A stretch of 64,000 nt of DNA from CAZAPG01 sp964486935 (GTDB taxonomy: Bacteria > Chloroflexota > Anaerolineae > 4572-78 > J111): contig CAZAPG010000023.1 in NCBI GenBank assembly GCA_964486935.1, forward strand, positions 37,011 through 101,010, in the 5' to 3' direction. Made by a program: the position numbers and the translations under genes. The first letter of the stretch is position 1, and every line of letters begins with the position of its first letter. The notes beneath the pieces were generated by a model. It did not search any database and was not told where the DNA came from. It saw only the letters and a list, made by a program, of their open reading frames with translations. This document shows, piece after piece, positions 1-8,541 of this stretch.

Positions 1-457
1 TGATCAAAATTTTTTGTCCCGGCTTAATATTGCCCCCATCTCTTAAAAAAGGCAATGCGGTTATATCGCACAAAGCGGCGGCCTCTTTATACGTCATATT
101 TTCCGGCTTTTTAATAAGCGCCGCATCTTCCGGCAAACAGATATACTCGGCGTGCGCCCCAAAGTCGGCGGTCGTTCCAAAAATTTGGTCGCCGACTTTA
201 AATTGGGTAACATCTTTGCCAATGGCCACAATTTCTCCGGCCAACTCGCTGCCAAGTGTCGCCATTTTTGGCTTTAGAGGCCCGGTAAACAAGCGGGCCG
301 CAATTTGGTTGCCCCTTCTAAAAATGGAGTCCACCGCTGTTACCGTTGTTGCGTGGATTTTAATGAGTACCTCATTATCCTGGGGCGTCGGTTTCTCCAC
401 CTCTTTGAGTTTAAGAACATCGGGGGAACCATATTTTGTATATATTGCTGCCTTCAT
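1..457 (-). CDS. NAD(P)-dependent quinone oxidoreductase-like MDR protein, partial
   Basis: The gene enters the window from its start codon at 457 and runs off the left edge, so only about 152 N-terminal residues are seen. They begin MKAAIYTKYGSPDVLKLKEV and contain the GroES-like fold of medium-chain dehydrogenases, with the typical GDQIFG turn and a GAHAEY segment. The position that holds the catalytic zinc cysteine in zinc alcohol dehydrogenases reads TTVTAVDS, without Cys, which places it with the zinc-free quinone oxidoreductases. AAAGGA lies 8 bases before the ATG. It follows the 90-residue gene at 487-759 by 29 bases in the same direction, so the two may be cotranscribed. The NAD(P)-binding domain is outside the window; substrate unknown. 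Confidence 0.85.
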   Translation of the reverse strand, partial: MKAAIYTKYGSPDVLKLKEVEKPTPQDNEVLIKIHATTVTAVDSIFRRGNQIAARLFTGPLKPKMATLGSELAGEIVAIGKDVTQFKVGDQIFGTTADFGAHAEYICLPEDAALIKKPENMTYKEAAALCDITALPFLRDGGNIKPGQKILI

Positions 458-486
458 TTTTATATCCTTTCGCTGCTGGTTGATAA

Positions 487-759
487 TTATTTTTCACGTT
501 CCACGGCCGGCTCGTCTGCCTGACCCGATTCAACAGGGTTGACCGAGAGCAAAATCAGGCCCAAATCGCGCACTTTTCTGAGCAAACCATACAGCGCGGC
601 CTGATCAGCCACCGGGCCGGTTAACAGCGTCTCGCCGTTGACTTTACGCGTGATGGTCAAACCCTCGAACCAGTCAGCCCAGTCACTACCCAGATGGCCT
701 TTAATCCTGATTTGATAAATCATTGGTTCATCTGTTGTTGGGTTAAATTGGTTTGACAT
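487..759 (-). CDS. conserved small hypothetical protein (90 aa)
   Basis: A 90-residue soluble protein beginning MSNQFNPTTDEPMIYQIRIK. It has no signal peptide or membrane segment. The pattern of a short beta-rich segment (YQIRIKGHLG, WFEGLTI) followed by a helix (DQAALYGLLRKVRDLGL) and a strand (LILLSVNP) resembles small alpha/beta proteins often found beside oxidoreductases in Chloroflexota and Cyanobacteria, but I do not recognise a named family. The acidic, charged tail ends at 487. It sits upstream of the oxidoreductase fragment in one direction, 29 bases apart, and may be its operon partner. No function is assigned. Confidence 0.7.
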   Translation of the reverse strand: MSNQFNPTTDEPMIYQIRIKGHLGSDWADWFEGLTITRKVNGETLLTGPVADQAALYGLLRKVRDLGLILLSVNPVESGQADEPAVEREK

Positions 760-884
760 TGTCCTGTCCCTGGCGTGACCGGTTACAACCGTCTGGTCAC
801 TTGCTTAATCTACAACCAGTATAAGGGTTACAAGGTATTGCCGTATAGATACTAAAGTATTGTTTGAAGGTATGTTCGAAAAAT

Positions 885-921
885 AAAACAGGCAGACGGT
901 TGGCTGCCGTCTGCCTGTTTT
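885..921 (-). terminator. intrinsic terminator of the AraC-type gene
   Basis: A perfect 14-15 bp stem (AAACAGGCAGACGG and its complement) with a 7-base loop lies 21 bases past the stop of the AraC gene. Read on the minus strand it is followed by a T-rich tract (TTTTATTTTT), as expected of a Rho-independent terminator. Confidence 0.85.
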
Positions 922-942
922 AGAGCCGATGGAGCGGCTTTT

Positions 943-1815
943 TTAGTGCCGCTTAGAAACCGGAATCCATATTTCACTTTTAAAGGTTGGAGAATTGATG
1001 TCCATATTCTCGTTCCACAAAATTTCCGGGCCTGCTGCCTGCTGATAGCTTGATGAAGGAAACCATTCCGAATAGATTCTGCCCCAGGTATTTTGCAGCG
1101 TTTCCGGAAATGGCCCAACCGACTCAAACACGGCCCAGGTTGAGGCAGGCACGGCAAGCCGGGTCAAATTTTCCGGGTGTTCTTTGGTGGTGGCCACGCC
1201 AATGTAGTGATCAAGCTCACCCCCATCCAATCTGCCCTCGGAAAAGTTTGTGGACGCCTGGATCAGGCCCAGTGGTTCAACGTTAGAAAGCGCCTTCAGC
1301 GTGTTGATTGTGTCATCATCAAGGCTTTTCCACATTGCAACAATTTCCGGATTCATACCCTCGTAAATCAATGGAACCCGCTTCATAATCCCGACAATAC
1401 TAAATTCCGCTTTTTCTTCAAGGCGATAGTTCATTTCAGTACCTCCTTTAATTGATAATTGAAAGGTCATTTTGGGATACGCTTTAAGCGGTTGCCCGCT
1501 GTTTTTAGCTTCCGCCGGGGTTACGCCATGCAAACCGTAAAAGGCTCTTGTAAACGAGTCGGGCGAGTTGTAGCCATATTTGAGGGCTGTATCAATGACC
1601 CGCGCCTCCCCATGAACCAGTTCAAAAGCTGCCAGCGTCAGGCGTCTGCGCCGGATATATTCCGAGAGGGTCACCCCGGCCAGAAAAGAGAACATTCTTC
1701 TAAAATGATACTCCGAGCATAGCGCCAGCCGTTCAACCTGTTTAAAGTCAATCTCACCGGCAAGATTTTCTTCAATGTAGGCCAGGGCCTGGTTCATACT
1801 CTCCAGCGAATCCAC
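943..1815 (-). CDS. AraC family regulator with GyrI-like effector-binding domain
   Basis: A 290-residue transcription factor. Residues about 10-110 form the double helix-turn-helix AraC domain (IEENLAGEIDFKQVERLALC, RRMFSFLAGVTLSEYIRRRR, then DTALKYGYNSPDSFTRAFY). Residues about 135-290 form a GyrI-like/AraC_E_bind domain that usually binds small hydrophobic ligands. I place the start at GTG 1815 because GGAAG sits 7 bases upstream; a TTG seven codons further upstream would bury that ribosome site inside the gene. The gene stands alone, with a strong terminator after it. The ligand and targets cannot be read from the sequence; the divergent or nearby genes do not point to one. Confidence 0.88.
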   Translation of the reverse strand: MDSLESMNQALAYIEENLAGEIDFKQVERLALCSEYHFRRMFSFLAGVTLSEYIRRRRLTLAAFELVHGEARVIDTALKYGYNSPDSFTRAFYGLHGVTPAEAKNSGQPLKAYPKMTFQLSIKGGTEMNYRLEEKAEFSIVGIMKRVPLIYEGMNPEIVAMWKSLDDDTINTLKALSNVEPLGLIQASTNFSEGRLDGGELDHYIGVATTKEHPENLTRLAVPASTWAVFESVGPFPETLQNTWGRIYSEWFPSSSYQQAAGPEILWNENMDINSPTFKSEIWIPVSKRH

Positions 1816-1900
1816 GTTCTGACTTCCTTTTATCAATAGAATAGCAGAAGTTAAGCATCTCTGCCCGACAATCTGTGTCCGGTTTTGTCGGGTTAAGGAG

Positions 1901-4900
1901 TTATAACAATCCTAATTCGCGGGCGCGGGCAACAGCCTCGGTGCGTCTTTTGACCTGGAGTTTGCCAAAGATAGTCCGATTGTGACCTTTAACCGTACTC
2001 AGCGCCAGGAAGAGGCGTTCCCCAATTTCATGGTTAGAAAGGCCTTGGGCAATGAGCTGGAGGACTTCTAACTCGCGGTCGCTCAATGGTTCAATGATTT
2101 CGGATTTCAGATTTTGGATTTTGGATAGAGATGCCAATCCAAAATTGGGGAATGCAGCCAGCAACGTACCGGTATACTCCGGCATAAGCCCATGAGCCGC
2201 CGCTTGAGATAACAGTTCGGCCATTGGTTGGCCCTCATCAACAAATAGTTGAACGTAGCCTTCCGGCTGGGCCAACATCAGGGCTTGCTCCAACGCTTCA
2301 AGCGCTGCCGGGAGGTCGCCCTGAGCTTTATGCGCAAGTGCTTGCACCATTAAAATTTCAATCACGCTCCCAATCCTGCCGCCATCTTTTGCTGCAACCA
2401 GGAGGCGCGCCAGCAAGCTCATTGCTTGTTGAATGGAGCCGGCCACTTGATTGCTTTTGTAATGCCAAACAAGGACTCTGGCCAGGGTGATGTGTTCAAA
2501 CTCGCGCAGAAAAGTGAGATCATCCTCTACGGTTAGCTTCTGCTCGCGCGCCCAGGCCAGGGCTTCAACCAGCTTACCCTGCTTAATCCACACCCGCGCC
2601 CGCCGGGCTGCCACCGGGCGAACCACAGGCACAGGGCTTCTATAGTACAAACGTTCCGCCTGGTCAAGCAGATGAACGGCGCCGTCCAGGTCTCCTTGAG
2701 ACTGTTTGATGCGGGCCTGAACCAGATGCGCTCTAAAGGGCCAATCCGGCAAAGCAGCCTGTTCGCCCAAATCCTCACTTTTTTGCAGATATTGTCTGGC
2801 GACATCCGCCTTGCCCTGCTCATGGTGCAACTCGCCCAGCCCCAAATACAAATCCGCCGTTCCCTGTGGGGCCGGCTGGCCCTGTTTTTTGGCAAGTTGC
2901 AGCGACTGCCGGTAAACAGTAATTGCCTCGCGGAGACGGCCCTGGGTCATCCTGATGTCAGCCAGGCCATACGTGCCACTAAGCGCAAAAACTATGTTGC
3001 CGGCCATCTGAAAGCCGGCCATAACCTCGGTAAGGGTATGGCCGGCCGCCTCCAAATCTCCGCTGGCCCACTGGGCAATACCCAGCAGGGCTGCCGGCGC
3101 TCCGCGCCGGTTGTAATCATCCTCAGGGTAAAGGTCAAGGGCTTGTTGGGCATACTTTATGGTGCTGGGTATATCACCCAGGGCCTGGGCGTGATAGGTG
3201 CGGGCGGCGGCTATGCTTGCGGGTAAAAACTGATATTCCTCCTTATCCATAACAACCATCTTAACCGGTGGCTCAGGCTTGTTTGCCGCCGCGTTCAGCA
3301 AACATTCAACGTCCTTAAGGTGAGCCTCAGCGGCTTCCAACTTGCCCATGCCCAACAAGGTCCAGGCATACTCAACCTTAAGCACCGGCCGGTTCTTAAG
3401 CAGCGTATCAGGGAGGGCTTGCACCCAGTTTAGCCAGGTGGGGGATTGGAAAACCTGATCCTTGGCCGGCCCCAGCAGTTCAATAAGGTCTGCGGCGCGG
3501 TCAAAATCCTCGGCGGCAAGGGCGTGACGGATTGCCTCGGCCGGCAAGTTGTTTTGCTCGTACCAGCGGCTTGCCCGCAAATGAAAGACAGAGACCTGAT
3601 TGGGTTGCGCTTTTAATAGGTAGGCGCGCAAAACGTCGGCAAAAAGGTGGTGATAGCGATACCAGTGGCGTTGATTATCAAGGGGGATGACAAACAAGTT
3701 GGCCTGTTCAAGGTATTCCAGGGTATCTTGCCCGGAAGCCGAGGAGTCAATGCCCAAAGAAGCGGAGGAGTGAGGGGCAGATTGCTGTGGTTCTTCTCTG
3801 CCCAAAACGGCGTCACACAGGGGGCCGCACAGCCGGTCCAGAATTGAGGTGCATAGCAAGAACGTCTGAACGTTTTGGGGCTGCTGGTGCAGAACTTCTT
3901 CAACCAGATAATCCATTATAAAACGGTGGCTGCCGGCAAAAGATTTAATGAAACCGGCAATATTTTGCTGGCCGCGGATGGAAAGCGCGGCCAATTGCAG
4001 GCCGGCAATCCAGCCTTCGGTGCGGTTTTCCAGGGCGGCAATATCTTCCGCCGAGAGGGTCAGGCCCATCGCCTGGTTAAGAAATGCAGCGGCTTCGGAC
4101 GGGGTAAACCGCAAGTCGGCAACGCGCAGTTCTACCAATTGGCCCCGAGCGCGGTAGCGGGCCAGGGGTAGATTTGGGTCCTCACGGGTGGTGATAACCA
4201 GATGCATCCGGGCAGGTAAGTGATCAAGCAGAAAGGTGAGGGCCTGGTCAACCGGTTTGGCTTCGATAAGATGATAATCGTCAAGAACCAGAACAAAATC
4301 CTGTTCCGCAATCGCAGGGGGTGTTGAGAGGTTGTTGGGGATGGTATTGATTTCATTAAGCAGCGCCGTCAGAATCGACTCGGTTGATGGAGGTTGAGGG
4401 GATTGCAGCGCACCCAGCACTCCCGCGCCAATCGCCGGCGCAATTGTCTGTAAAGCAGCCACAAGGTAGGTTAGAAAGCGGATGGGGTCGTTATCCCCTT
4501 CATCCAGCGAAAGCCAGGCCACTTTATTGACGATTTTTTCCTGGCTTGCCATCTTTGCCGGCAAATCGTAAATCCAGTTGCTGACCAGAGTGGTTTTACC
4601 AAAGCCGGCGGGGGCAGAGATAAGGGTTAATTTGCGTTGCAGGCCATCGTTTAAATGTTCAATCAAGCGCGGGCGGCGCACAAATTCGGGCCGGGTTGGG
4701 GGAGGATAAAGTTTAGTGGTCAAAATTGAAGCGGGTACCGGCCTTGTCACCGGCGGGGCAGGCTCGGGCGAGGGCGTGGTCAATTTGCTCGCGGTCAATC
4801 CGGCCAGCGCCCCGGCCATTTCAGCGGCGGTGGCGTACCTGTTGGCGGCTTTTTGGGCCAGGGCGATGGCTAACACATCGGCCATGCCGGGCGGCACGCC

Positions 4901-5599
4901 TTCTGGCCAGGTTTGGGGTAAGCTTATTTGCCTGAAGTGAGCCATCATCACCGCCGGCGGCGTGTCGCCCGCAAAGAGCTTTTCGCCAACCAGCATCTCG
5001 TACAGGATGCAGCCCAGCGCATAGATGTCGGACTGGCGAGTGGTGCCCTGGCCTTCCCAAACCTCCGGGGCAATATAGTTGGGCGTTCCGACCACTCCCC
5101 CACTCGCGGTAATACTGGTGGCGGCGTTGCCAATTAGCTTGGCCAGGCCAAAGTCGCTTAACATTGGCCTGTGGTTTGAGTTTAGCAAAATATTAGCCGG
5201 TTTCAAATCTCGATGCAGAATGTCCCGGCTGTGAGCATAATCCAATCCCACGGCCAGCGCGGTAATAACCTCAACTGCTTCTGACCACAAGAGAGGCCCC
5301 TGCGTGGCAAGCAGTTGTGCCAGGCTGGGGCCATCCACCAATTGCATCACAATAAACTGGCGCTGCTGTGTCTCATACACATCGTAGATGGTAACCACGT
5401 GAGGATGATCCAGGCGAGCAATATTTCTGGCCTCCTGGTGAAAGTTCTTGACCGCGTCCGGATCGGTTAGCAGCATGGGTTTCAGTTCTTTTAAGGCCAC
5501 CAGCCTGTCCAGTTGGGTGTCGCGGGCGCGGTAGACAACGGCAAAGCCGCCCTGGCCAATTTTTTCCAGGATTTCGTATCGACCCAGTTTCTCGGTCAT
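1901..5599 (-). CDS. Ser/Thr protein kinase fused to MalT-like STAND ATPase, TPRs and LuxR HTH
   Basis: A 1232-residue signalling protein. Residues about 5-265 are a Hanks-type kinase with all key motifs: GQGGFAVVY loop, VALKEL lysine, HRDLKPAN catalytic loop, SDFGLAKL, and the YIAPE motif. Around residue 330 a Walker A (APAGFGKTT) opens a MalT-like STAND ATPase, with LVLDDYH as Walker B, followed by a winged region and TPR-like helical repeats. The last about 62 residues are a LuxR helix-turn-helix (LSDRELEVLQLIAQGLSNHE). So ATP sensing, phosphorylation and DNA binding are in one chain. ATG 5599 is chosen because GGAG precedes it; a TTG 13 codons upstream is possible. It is transcribed divergently from the hydrolase at 5983. 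Target genes are unknown. An AT-rich repeat lies in the linker just before the LuxR domain. Confidence 0.92.
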   Translation of the reverse strand: MTEKLGRYEILEKIGQGGFAVVYRARDTQLDRLVALKELKPMLLTDPDAVKNFHQEARNIARLDHPHVVTIYDVYETQQRQFIVMQLVDGPSLAQLLATQGPLLWSEAVEVITALAVGLDYAHSRDILHRDLKPANILLNSNHRPMLSDFGLAKLIGNAATSITASGGVVGTPNYIAPEVWEGQGTTRQSDIYALGCILYEMLVGEKLFAGDTPPAVMMAHFRQISLPQTWPEGVPPGMADVLAIALAQKAANRYATAAEMAGALAGLTASKLTTPSPEPAPPVTRPVPASILTTKLYPPPTRPEFVRRPRLIEHLNDGLQRKLTLISAPAGFGKTTLVSNWIYDLPAKMASQEKIVNKVAWLSLDEGDNDPIRFLTYLVAALQTIAPAIGAGVLGALQSPQPPSTESILTALLNEINTIPNNLSTPPAIAEQDFVLVLDDYHLIEAKPVDQALTFLLDHLPARMHLVITTREDPNLPLARYRARGQLVELRVADLRFTPSEAAAFLNQAMGLTLSAEDIAALENRTEGWIAGLQLAALSIRGQQNIAGFIKSFAGSHRFIMDYLVEEVLHQQPQNVQTFLLCTSILDRLCGPLCDAVLGREEPQQSAPHSSASLGIDSSASGQDTLEYLEQANLFVIPLDNQRHWYRYHHLFADVLRAYLLKAQPNQVSVFHLRASRWYEQNNLPAEAIRHALAAEDFDRAADLIELLGPAKDQVFQSPTWLNWVQALPDTLLKNRPVLKVEYAWTLLGMGKLEAAEAHLKDVECLLNAAANKPEPPVKMVVMDKEEYQFLPASIAAARTYHAQALGDIPSTIKYAQQALDLYPEDDYNRRGAPAALLGIAQWASGDLEAAGHTLTEVMAGFQMAGNIVFALSGTYGLADIRMTQGRLREAITVYRQSLQLAKKQGQPAPQGTADLYLGLGELHHEQGKADVARQYLQKSEDLGEQAALPDWPFRAHLVQARIKQSQGDLDGAVHLLDQAERLYYRSPVPVVRPVAARRARVWIKQGKLVEALAWAREQKLTVEDDLTFLREFEHITLARVLVWHYKSNQVAGSIQQAMSLLARLLVAAKDGGRIGSVIEILMVQALAHKAQGDLPAALEALEQALMLAQPEGYVQLFVDEGQPMAELLSQAAAHGLMPEYTGTLLAAFPNFGLASLSKIQNLKSEIIEPLSDRELEVLQLIAQGLSNHEIGERLFLALSTVKGHNRTIFGKLQVKRRTEAVARARELGLL
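2096..2129. repeat. AT-rich 'CAAAATC' iteration inside the kinase-LuxR gene
   Basis: On the coding strand the run reads as iterations of ATCCAAAATC/ATCTGAAATC and is translated in frame as roughly SKIQNLKSEI, about residues 1157-1168, directly before the LuxR domain. The same word family recurs between menB and menE at 19051-19083, where it is not coding. Confidence 0.55.
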
Positions 5600-5885
5600 A
5601 TTTTGTCTCCTAATCCAGGCCGGTGTTTGACCGCTCAATCATGCGGGAGCAGCGGACAACTGTAGGCCGAGGTGGGGGATATTAAGTTTGGTCGCTAAAA
5701 TCGGCGTAGGCACAGACCAATTATAAAACACATCCTTTAAAATTAAAAAGCACCCCAGCCAAGCTCAAAACACCGGCCTGTCATCGGCTGAATTTTGAAT
5801 GGTTGGCTCTTGAAAAAATTTAATCCCTGGAGTGGCCTCAGCCAGAAGGAACGAATTAGTGCATCTTGACCCTCCGCCGCCGTGA

Positions 5886-5913
5886 TTTTCAGGCGAATCA
5901 AATGTGTTATAAT
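5886..5913 (+). promoter_or_regulatory. candidate sigma-70 promoter of the alpha/beta hydrolase
   Basis: TTTTCA (5886-5891), 16 bp, then a consensus TATAAT (5908-5913), 69 bases before the hydrolase start. It lies in the 383-base divergent gap between the kinase gene (start 5599) and the hydrolase; the rest of that gap holds no gene I can support. Confidence 0.55.
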
Positions 5914-5924
5914 TAGGACAGAAA

Positions 5925-5945
5925 ACCCGGCGTAAGCCGCCGGGT
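5925..5945 (+). terminator. GC-rich hairpin with T-run in the hydrolase leader
   Basis: ACCCGGCG-TAAGC-CGCCGGGT forms a perfect 8-bp stem; TTTTT follows six bases later. It sits between the candidate promoter and the ribosome site of the hydrolase, so it could attenuate the transcript, or stop readthrough, or simply be a small dispersed palindrome. Confidence 0.45.
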
Positions 5946-5982
5946 CGGCCTTTTTGGTTATCAAAAACAGGAGGAATCTACA

Positions 5983-6765
5983 ATGGAACAAATTACCTCA
6001 AACGATGGCACCCCTATCGGTTTCCGGCAAAGCGGTGCGGGGCAGCCGCTGCTCCTGGTGCATGGCGCAACCGCAGACCACAGTCGTTGGACGCCTATCT
6101 TGCCGCATTTTGAGCAACACTTCACCGTTTACGCCATGGACCGGCGTGGCCGAGGTGGAAGCGGCGACGCCCCTGATTATGACCTTATGCGCGAAGCAGA
6201 AGATGTAGCCGCGGTGGCGGAGGCTATTGGCGAACCTGCATTTGTGCTCGGCCACTCCTATGGGGCGCTCTGTAGCCTGGAGGCTTCTTTGCTGACCGAT
6301 AAGGTCCAGCGGCTTGTTCTTTATGAGCCGCCTATCCCCGGTGTTGCGCCCCCAATACCGCCAGGCGTTCCCAACCGGATGCAGGCGCTGATTGACAGCG
6401 GCGATTCGGAAGCTGCTCTGGAACTGTTCTTTCGAGAGGTAGTGAAAATGCCTGAGCGCGAGTTGGCGGCTTATCGCCAGTTACCGGTGTGGAAGGTGCG
6501 GGTTCAACTGGCGCCAACGGTTCCCAGAGAGCTGGCAATTGATCGGACTTACAAATTCAATGCCGAGAAATTTGCCGGCCTTCAGACGCCAACCATGTTG
6601 CTGCTTGGCGGCGATAGCCCACAATTTGCCCGGCAGGCAGTTGAGCTGATTGATTCGGCGCTGCCCGGCAGCCAGATTGTAACCCTTCCCGGTCAGCAGC
6701 ATATAGCTATGGATACTGCTCCTGAGTTGTTTGTAAAAGAGGTATCGCGCTTTCTATTGCAGTAA
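5983..6765 (+). CDS. alpha/beta fold hydrolase
   Basis: A 260-residue alpha/beta hydrolase. The oxyanion motif LVHGATADHSRW is near residue 26, the nucleophile elbow GHSYG near residue 90, the acid probably the Asp in LLLGGDSPQF, and the catalytic His in GQQHIAMD near the C terminus. There is no signal peptide, so it acts in the cytoplasm. AGGAGG stands 9 bases before the ATG. The gene is monocistronic and convergent with the GNAT gene. It resembles broad-substrate esterase/lactonase-type hydrolases; the substrate cannot be named. It is not adjacent to the men genes and I do not call it MenH. Confidence 0.9.
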   Translation: MEQITSNDGTPIGFRQSGAGQPLLLVHGATADHSRWTPILPHFEQHFTVYAMDRRGRGGSGDAPDYDLMREAEDVAAVAEAIGEPAFVLGHSYGALCSLEASLLTDKVQRLVLYEPPIPGVAPPIPPGVPNRMQALIDSGDSEAALELFFREVVKMPERELAAYRQLPVWKVRVQLAPTVPRELAIDRTYKFNAEKFAGLQTPTMLLLGGDSPQFARQAVELIDSALPGSQIVTLPGQQHIAMDTAPELFVKEVSRFLLQ

Positions 6766-6843
6766 CTTGCCGGGTGTCAGCCTGGCGCTGCCCTGCGTTT
6801 GCCACCCCATCTTCTAAGAAACACGTTGTTTCTGGCCCAATGA

Positions 6844-6876
6844 AGACCTCAAAGGTTTTTGAAACCTTTGAGGTCT
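6844..6876. repeat. AGACCT palindrome, copy 1 (possible bidirectional terminator)
   Basis: AGACCTCAAAGGTTT, 3-base loop, AAACCTTTGAGGTCT: perfect 15-bp arms. It lies between two convergent genes and has relatives at 43643-43675 and 50269-50302. Confidence 0.75.
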
Positions 6877-6933
6877 GGAGTAGCTAACCAGAAACAAGCG
6901 CCTCTGCCCCTGTTGTTATCTGCGTGGTTCCCA

Positions 6934-7392
6934 TCAAAAAAGACGCTTCTCATAAAATCGGCTGAGAGGATCGTCCTGGTACTCTCCAAAGGGGCCAATT
7001 TGCTCAAACCCCATCCGTTCATACAGGCTGATTGCCGCATTTTGATGGATGCCGGTTTCCAGCCGCAGCAAGCCAACCCCCTGTTCGTGAGCATAGTTGG
7101 CCAAATGTTCCACCATCAGCCGGCCTAGCCCTAAACCGCGAAACGAGGGGCGCACATACATTCGCTTAATCTCGCCGTAATCTGTGCCAAATAGTTTGAC
7201 TCCGCCACAGCCGGCCGGAGCGCCGTTGGAGCGCGTCAGAAAAAAGGCCACCTTTTCCGCAATCAGCTTTTCCACACTGTACCCGTGGCGGCTTTTGCGG
7301 GGATAGTATGGCTCCAGTTGAGCTTCAAGTTCGGTAATCAGAGCGACGGCATCCGCCGAGTCGGGGCGTTCCGGTGAAATGATGACTGACAT
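6934..7392 (-). CDS. GNAT family N-acetyltransferase
   Basis: A 152-residue single-domain acetyltransferase. The acetyl-CoA motif A reads VRPSFRGLGLGRLMVEHL near residues 82-98 (R-G-x-G-x-G), followed by the usual LRLETGIHQNAAISLYERMGF segment of motif B. The first 50 residues carry the less conserved substrate side. It probably acetylates a small amine or an N terminus; the target is not visible. It is convergent with the alpha/beta hydrolase, with the 6844 palindrome between them, and has no obvious operon partner. Confidence 0.9.
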   Translation of the reverse strand: MSVIISPERPDSADAVALITELEAQLEPYYPRKSRHGYSVEKLIAEKVAFFLTRSNGAPAGCGGVKLFGTDYGEIKRMYVRPSFRGLGLGRLMVEHLANYAHEQGVGLLRLETGIHQNAAISLYERMGFEQIGPFGEYQDDPLSRFYEKRLF

Positions 7393-7521
7393 AGAGATAT
7401 CGTTTTCCTTTCTCCAATTGGTTTTTAGTCACTCATTTGGGAGGTATATGAAGCCGGGGGATGACGTTGGATTATTCTGTTGGGCAACAAGGGAAAGGTT
7501 TTGGGCTGGTTAAATAAAAAA

Positions 7522-7594
<73 letters not shown>

Positions 7595-7667
7595 GGATAG
7601 ATATATTGGCTATTGTACAAACTCTGCGGGCTTTGGCAAATTGAAGGGGCGGGTGTAGCTGTTGATA

Positions 7668-8036
7668 TCAGCCCGCCAGAACCGGGAGCAAACGCGGGCC
7701 AAAAATAAGTAGCCCCACTACCACAGCGGTGAGCGCCGCCACCAGCACCGCGCCGGCGGCAACATCTTTGACAATTTTAATATGGGGGTGAAAGTCGGCA
7801 TTAACGTAATCCATGGCCGATTCGGTGGCGGTGTTGAGCATTTCGGTGGAAATGACAAAGCCGGTTGTCAGCGCAATAATGGCCCATTCGGTAAGGGAGA
7901 GGCGCAGGGCCAGCCCCACCGCAAAAATAACCAGGGCAATGGCTACGTGTATTTGGGCGTTGCGCTGCGTTTTTAGCGTATGCCAGATGCCTTCAAAGGC
8001 GTATTGAAAGCTTTGAATGCGGTTAATTTTTTGCAC
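7668..8036 (-). CDS. dgkA: diacylglycerol/undecaprenol kinase family protein
   Basis: A 122-residue membrane protein of the DgkA/UndPK family with three predicted transmembrane helices (IHVAIALVIFAVGLALRL, EWAIIALTTGFVISTEML, and a C-terminal helix from AGAVLVAALTAVVVG). The family signature is present: EMLNTATESAMDYV followed by IKIVKDVAAGAVL. In Gram-positive-like bacteria this family phosphorylates undecaprenol to recycle the glycan lipid carrier, so it may also serve the surface-glycan genes of this window. It is 13 bases from ybeY, the fixed partner of this cluster, and the same operon is likely. Confidence 0.92.
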   Translation of the reverse strand: MQKINRIQSFQYAFEGIWHTLKTQRNAQIHVAIALVIFAVGLALRLSLTEWAIIALTTGFVISTEMLNTATESAMDYVNADFHPHIKIVKDVAAGAVLVAALTAVVVGLLIFGPRLLPVLAG

Positions 8037-8049
8037 GGCTTGCTGCCTG

Positions 8050-8526
8050 TCAGCTTTCGGTGGGTTGAATATGGCCCAGGCCCAAACTGGTTAAGATTTG
8101 CTGCTGAACCGCCCACATTTCTGTTTTGCCGCCCGGCGTATCGTGGTCAAAGCCAAGCAGGTGCAACAGGCCGTGAACGGTAAGCAATATAGTTTCTTCT
8201 GGCGCGGTGTGCCCGGCGGCCTCGGCTTGCCGGCCGGCAACGGGATAGGCGATGATGATATCGCCCAAATGGTTGCCGGCGGCAGGGTCAACCTCTGGAA
8301 AATCGGGGTCGATGTTGTTTTCAAAAGAGAGCACATCGGTGGGGGCGTCGATGCCCCGGTATTGCCGGTTGAGTTGTTGAACGGTCTGATTATTGGTAAC
8401 TACAATGCTTACGCTGCCGGGCGGGTGGACCTTAACCTGTTGCAGGGTTGTTTTAACAGCATTTTCCAGCGCGGCGGCGTTTAGCCCGGCGCGGAATGGT
8501 TCGTCGATTTGCAGGATAATGTCCAT
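8050..8526 (-). CDS. ybeY: endoribonuclease YbeY (rRNA maturation)
   Basis: A 158-residue zinc-dependent RNase of 16S rRNA maturation and ribosome quality control. The zinc-binding signature H-x3-H-x5-H is complete in TVHGLLHLLGFDHDT (about residues 114-126). The upstream ANHLGDIIIAYPVA-type segment is also family-typical. It lies between pgpH and dgkA on the minus strand with gaps of 15 and 13 bases; pgpH-ybeY-dgkA is a widely conserved order. Length is normal for the family. Confidence 0.95.
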   Translation of the reverse strand: MDIILQIDEPFRAGLNAAALENAVKTTLQQVKVHPPGSVSIVVTNNQTVQQLNRQYRGIDAPTDVLSFENNIDPDFPEVDPAAGNHLGDIIIAYPVAGRQAEAAGHTAPEETILLTVHGLLHLLGFDHDTPGGKTEMWAVQQQILTSLGLGHIQPTES

Positions 8527-8541
8527 AACAGGCGGGTCACT

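Noticed and set aside
5983..6765. The alpha/beta hydrolase as the missing MenH
   Set aside because: It is 8 kb from the men genes with its own promoter, and shows no MenH-specific residues that I can recognise.
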